NCBI GenBank assembly: GCA_007125415.1
Contig: SLDH01000049.1
Span: 1 to 19,727 of the forward strand
Direction of reading: 5' to 3'
Source of the DNA: Roseovarius sp.
GTDB lineage: Bacteria > Pseudomonadota > Alphaproteobacteria > Rhodobacterales > Rhodobacteraceae
DNA length: 19,727 bases
In this document: positions 15,400 to 19,727 of the stretch, one piece after another
Numbering within the stretch: the first letter of the stretch is position 1
Layout of the letters: every line of letters begins with the position of its first letter
Position numbers and translations under genes: made by a program
The notes under the pieces: generated by a model
Told to the model about the DNA's origin: nothing
The model's database searches: none
What the model saw: only the letters and a program-made list of their open reading frames with translations

Positions 15400-15934
15400 T
15401 CTCGTCGCGAAATCGCCTTGTGCGGATCTGTTGCCGCTTGATATCGGCACGGTCACGCTGACCGAGGTGGGCCCTGAACGCATGACATCGCTTGCCCCTT
15501 ACAGGGGCCGCGAGGCCGCACTTGCCACGGTGCTCAAACAGGCGCACGGGGTGACCTGGCCCGCCCCCAACCGGGCGACCGGGAGGGACGGGGCGCGCGC
15601 GCTCTGGTTCGGGCAGCGCATGGCGCTTCTGGTTGGCCCCGCGCCTGATGCGCGCCTTGCTGCGGAGGCCGCGCTGAGTGATCAATCCGATGCATGGGCC
15701 GTGGTGACATTGACCGGGCCGGGGGCGCGGGATGTGCTGGCGCGGCTGACGCCGCTCGATCTGCGCCCGGACCGGTTCAAGCGCGGCCATACGGCGCGGT
15801 CCGACCTGCGCCACATGATGGCGAGCATCACACGGCTGGGAGCCGATCGCTACCGGATCATGGTGTTTCGCGGCTTTGCCGAGACCCTTGTGCATGATCT
15901 GCGAGCGGCCATGGAGCGCGTGGCTGCCCGCTGA
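15392..15934 (+). CDS. soxG: Sarcosine oxidase subunit gamma
   Basis: The 180-aa product is the gamma subunit, a GcvT-like partner that clamps the alpha subunit. Recognisable stretches are TLTEVGPERMTSLAPYRGRE near the N-terminus and the C-terminal WAVVTLTGPGARDVLARLTPLDL, which is the aminomethyltransferase-like fold. A closing DRYRIMVFRGFAETLVHDL also fits. The start is a GTG at 15392 inside the end of soxA, with GGAGG at 15379-15383 about eight bases before it. No in-frame ATG gives the usual N-terminus. It is the last gene of the operon: a double-hairpin element follows and no purU, glyA or folD gene comes after it. Confidence 0.93.
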   Translation: MIDLVAKSPCADLLPLDIGTVTLTEVGPERMTSLAPYRGREAALATVLKQAHGVTWPAPNRATGRDGARALWFGQRMALLVGPAPDARLAAEAALSDQSDAWAVVTLTGPGARDVLARLTPLDLRPDRFKRGHTARSDLRHMMASITRLGADRYRIMVFRGFAETLVHDLRAAMERVAAR

Positions 15935-15941
15935 GCGGGGG

Positions 15942-15986
15942 CAGAATTTTGCAAAAATTCTGGTCCGGAAAACCCTTGTTTTCCGG
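15942..15986. repeat. Double-hairpin intergenic element, copy 2 (after soxG)
   Basis: Hairpin one pairs CAGAATTTT (15942-15950) with AAAATTCTG (15954-15962) around GCA. Hairpin two pairs CCGGAAAAC (15965-15973) with GTTTTCCGG (15978-15986) around CCTT. The element starts eight bases after the soxG stop. It has the same order and core arms (GAATTTT/AAAATTC then CCGGAAAA/TTTTCCGG) as the element after gdhA, so the two are members of one repeat family that also likely terminates transcription. Confidence 0.7.
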
Positions 15987-16131
15987 CCCCGCCCTGCAGC
16001 AGATGGCAGGTTCGGGTGAAGGGCGGCGTCCAGAGCGGTGCTGCCGAAAGAACGCCGCGAGCCACGTCATTGCCATCCCGCGGTGCAGCGCGGGACTGGA
16101 CTCTGACCTGCTGCCCACCAATATAGGAGGA

Positions 16132-18090
16132 ATGAGTCTGCCACCGGGATTTCTTGATGAATTGCGCAGCCGCACCTCGCTGAGCCAGGTGGTGAGCCGC
16201 AAGGTCATGTGGGACAACCGCAAATCCAATCAGGCCAAGGGCGACATGTGGGCGCCTTGCCCGTTTCACCAGGAAAAGACAGCGTCATTCCATGTGGATG
16301 ATCGCAAGGGCTATTACTATTGCTTCGGCTGTCACGCCAAGGGAGACGCCATCACCTTCGTTCGTGAGACCGAGAATGTTGATTTCATGGAAGCGGTGAA
16401 AATCCTTGCGTCGGAGGCGGGGATGACCGTTCCGGAGCGCGATCCTCAGGCGCAGGCCAAGGCCGACCGGCGCAGCCGGCTGGGGGATGTGATGGAGATG
16501 GCCGTGCGTCATTTCCGGCTGCAACTCAAGGCCGGCGCGGGCGCGGAGGCGCGCAGCTATCTGGCCGGGCGCGGCCTGACCGGGGAGGCGCTGGAGCGGT
16601 TCGAGATCGGATTCGCGCCGGAGGCATGGCAGGGGCTGTGGGATCAGTTGAAGGCCAACGGGATAGAGGATGATCTCATCCTCGGCGCGGGGCTTGCCAA
16701 GCCATCGCGAAACGGGGGCAAGCCCTATGACACGTTTCGCGGGCGCATCATGTTCCCGATCCGAGATCCGCGCGGGCGCTGCATCGCCTTTGGCGGACGG
16801 GCGATGGACCCGAACGACAGCGCCAAGTATCTCAACTCGCCGGAAACAGAGCTTTTCGACAAATCCCGCACGCTTTATCACCATGGTCCGGCGCGCGAGG
16901 CCGCCGGCAAGGGGCAGCCGCTGATCGTGGCGGAAGGCTACATGGATGTGATCGCGCTCGCCATGGCGGGGTTCGGTGCGGCAGTGGCTCCTCTGGGCAC
17001 GGCGGTGACGGAGACACAGTTGCAGATGCTGTGGCGCGTGAGCGACGAGCCGGTGATCATGCTTGACGGTGACGCGGCGGGCCTGCGCGCCGCATATCGG
17101 GTGATGGACCTCGCCCTGCCCTTGCTCGAGGCCGGCAAATCCCTTCGGTTTGCGCTGATGCCCGAGGGGCAGGACCCTGACGATCTGCTGCGCCGCGACG
17201 GGGCCGAGGCCGTGCAGGCCCGGGTCGACACGGCGCTCTCTCTGGTGCGGCTCCTGTGGCAGCGCGAAACCGAGGGGCGCAGCTTTGACAGCCCCGAGCG
17301 CAAGGCGGCATTGGAGCGGGCTTGCCAGGAACGGACCGGTCTGATCCGTGATGCATCCCTGCGCGGCTACTACGAACGCGAACTGAAGGACCTGCGGTGG
17401 CGGCTTTTCACCTCGCAGCGATCAGCCCGGCCGCGGGGTCAGCGCCGCAAATGGAACGCGCCCGATCCGGCTACGCCTGCTGCAAAATCCTCGCTTCTGG
17501 TGGCGGGTGGCGACAGCGCACAGGTACAGATGCGCGAGGCTGTCATCCTCGCGACACTTGTCTGCTGTCCTGACGTGACCGAGCGTTTCGAGGGTCAGAT
17601 CGACCGGATGGAGTGCCATGACCCTGCGCATGCGCGGATGCGGGATATCATCCTGCGCCATGCTGCGGATGGCGCGGCGTGCCTGCGCGAGCGGATCGGG
17701 CAGGAGATGGGCGAAGGTGCCCTTGAAAAGCTGCTGGGCGCACCCCACGTCGCGCTCGTGCCGCCGGTGCGGTGGCCGGGGCGGGCTGATCTGGCCCGGA
17801 TGACGCTCGACGAGGAATTTGCCAAACTGGTCGCGCCGCGCGGGGTGGAGCAGGAGGTCAGCGAGGCGAGCGAGGAATTGTCGGGCCTTCCTGATGAGGC
17901 GCAGACCTGGCGTCTGACCCAGGCCGCCGAGGCGCGCAACAGCGCCTTCCGCAGCGCGCCTGCGGATGATTCGGAGTATGTGACGGCCGAGAACGGCCTG
18001 CGACTGGACAGGAAGGACCTGTTGAGACATAAGCAAATGCTGGAGGGAATTGATGCCACACAACGCCCGAAACCGAAGCTTATCCGATAG
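16132..18090 (+). CDS. dnaG: DNA primase
   Basis: The 652-aa product makes the RNA primers for replication. The N-terminal CHC2 zinc finger has C43, H46, C64 and C67 (CPFHQEKTASFHV ... YYYCFGCHAKGD). The RNA-polymerase domain contains ERFEIGFAPEAW and GRCIAFGGRAM. The TOPRIM catalytic core has E268 in VAEGYMDV and the DGDAAG motif at 312-317, then GQDPDD at 346-351, matching the metal-binding acidic residues of E. coli DnaG (Glu265, Asp309, Asp311). The C-terminal helicase-binding part is more divergent, as usual. MSLPPGFLDELRSR is the conserved alphaproteobacterial N-terminus, so the start at 16132 is firm. However, the strong AGGAGG ends only one base before it. rpoD follows after a 114-bp spacer. 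Confidence 0.96.
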   Translation: MSLPPGFLDELRSRTSLSQVVSRKVMWDNRKSNQAKGDMWAPCPFHQEKTASFHVDDRKGYYYCFGCHAKGDAITFVRETENVDFMEAVKILASEAGMTVPERDPQAQAKADRRSRLGDVMEMAVRHFRLQLKAGAGAEARSYLAGRGLTGEALERFEIGFAPEAWQGLWDQLKANGIEDDLILGAGLAKPSRNGGKPYDTFRGRIMFPIRDPRGRCIAFGGRAMDPNDSAKYLNSPETELFDKSRTLYHHGPAREAAGKGQPLIVAEGYMDVIALAMAGFGAAVAPLGTAVTETQLQMLWRVSDEPVIMLDGDAAGLRAAYRVMDLALPLLEAGKSLRFALMPEGQDPDDLLRRDGAEAVQARVDTALSLVRLLWQRETEGRSFDSPERKAALERACQERTGLIRDASLRGYYERELKDLRWRLFTSQRSARPRGQRRKWNAPDPATPAAKSSLLVAGGDSAQVQMREAVILATLVCCPDVTERFEGQIDRMECHDPAHARMRDIILRHAADGAACLRERIGQEMGEGALEKLLGAPHVALVPPVRWPGRADLARMTLDEEFAKLVAPRGVEQEVSEASEELSGLPDEAQTWRLTQAAEARNSAFRSAPADDSEYVTAENGLRLDRKDLLRHKQMLEGIDATQRPKPKLIR

Positions 18091-18132
18091 TTCGTTGCTG
18101 ATATCCTGAAAAAATCGCGGTAGACGGGTGGC

Positions 18133-18173
18133 CGAATCGCACCATCGATCTACTGATTCGCCTGGACCGAATC
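18133..18173 (+). promoter_or_regulatory. Alternative dyads in the dnaG-rpoD leader
   Basis: CGAATC (18133-18138), GATTCG (18155-18160) and CGAATC (18168-18173) lie in order. The middle copy can pair with the first (16-nt loop) or with the third (7-nt loop), but not both. The second fold ends 31 bases before the rpoD start. This could be a regulator dyad, a processing site or an attenuation-like switch. No T-run makes an obvious terminator. Confidence 0.35.
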
Positions 18174-18204
18174 ACCGCTGACGTCCCCAACCAAGGAGTG
18201 CTTC

Positions 18205-19727
<1,523 letters not shown>

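Noticed and set aside
12376..15483. A 1035-codon open frame on the minus strand across soxA
   Set aside because: It lies opposite the clearly recognisable soxA gene, has low-complexity His/Arg/Pro-rich translation, no family motifs, and is a common by-product of high GC third positions.

Overview
The window looks like chromosomal DNA of a GC-rich alphaproteobacterium, most likely a Rhodobacteraceae/Roseobacter-group member. The evidence is the heterotetrameric sarcosine oxidase operon order (soxB-D-A-G), the dnaG-rpoD pair, a metF gene divergent from a MetR-like LysR regulator, an orphan TadE/TadE/TadG-like trio, and a CtrA-like site. No mobile element, phage gene, CRISPR array, tRNA or rRNA was seen. 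Every gene reads as intact, and only rpoD is cut by the window edge.

Layout: 1-297 is non-coding and contains a highly self-complementary GC-rich block (28-110). metF (minus) and a metR-like regulator (plus) diverge from a short intergenic region with two dyads suited to a LysR/MetR protein. An inositol-monophosphatase-family gene and a small cupin gene follow on plus. A pirin gene runs on minus and converges on the cupin gene across a gap holding a palindromic intergenic repeat. A 3-hydroxyisobutyrate-dehydrogenase-like gene is divergent from pirin. Then comes a tight minus-strand operon: a TadG-like membrane-anchored von Willebrand A protein and two TadE-like pseudopilins. A 318-bp intergenic region carrying a CtrA-like box separates it from a plus-strand glutamate dehydrogenase gene. 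soxBDAG follows, with a similar double-hairpin element before and after it. The window ends with dnaG and the first 507 codons of rpoD.

Functionally the window mixes one-carbon and amino-acid metabolism with replication and transcription housekeeping. SoxBDAG oxidises sarcosine and transfers the methyl carbon to tetrahydrofolate as 5,10-methylene-THF. MetF reduces that product to 5-methyl-THF for methionine synthesis, probably under MetR control. Glutamate dehydrogenase, just upstream of sox, fits amino-acid turnover. DnaG and RpoD form the primase/sigma-70 part of the macromolecular-synthesis arrangement.

I found no clear new defence or mobile system. The least explained parts are the vWA/TadE/TadE operon (a vWA domain with two long insertions and six cysteines), the paired hairpin repeats around sox, the folded block at the left edge, and switchable dyads in the dnaG-rpoD leader.
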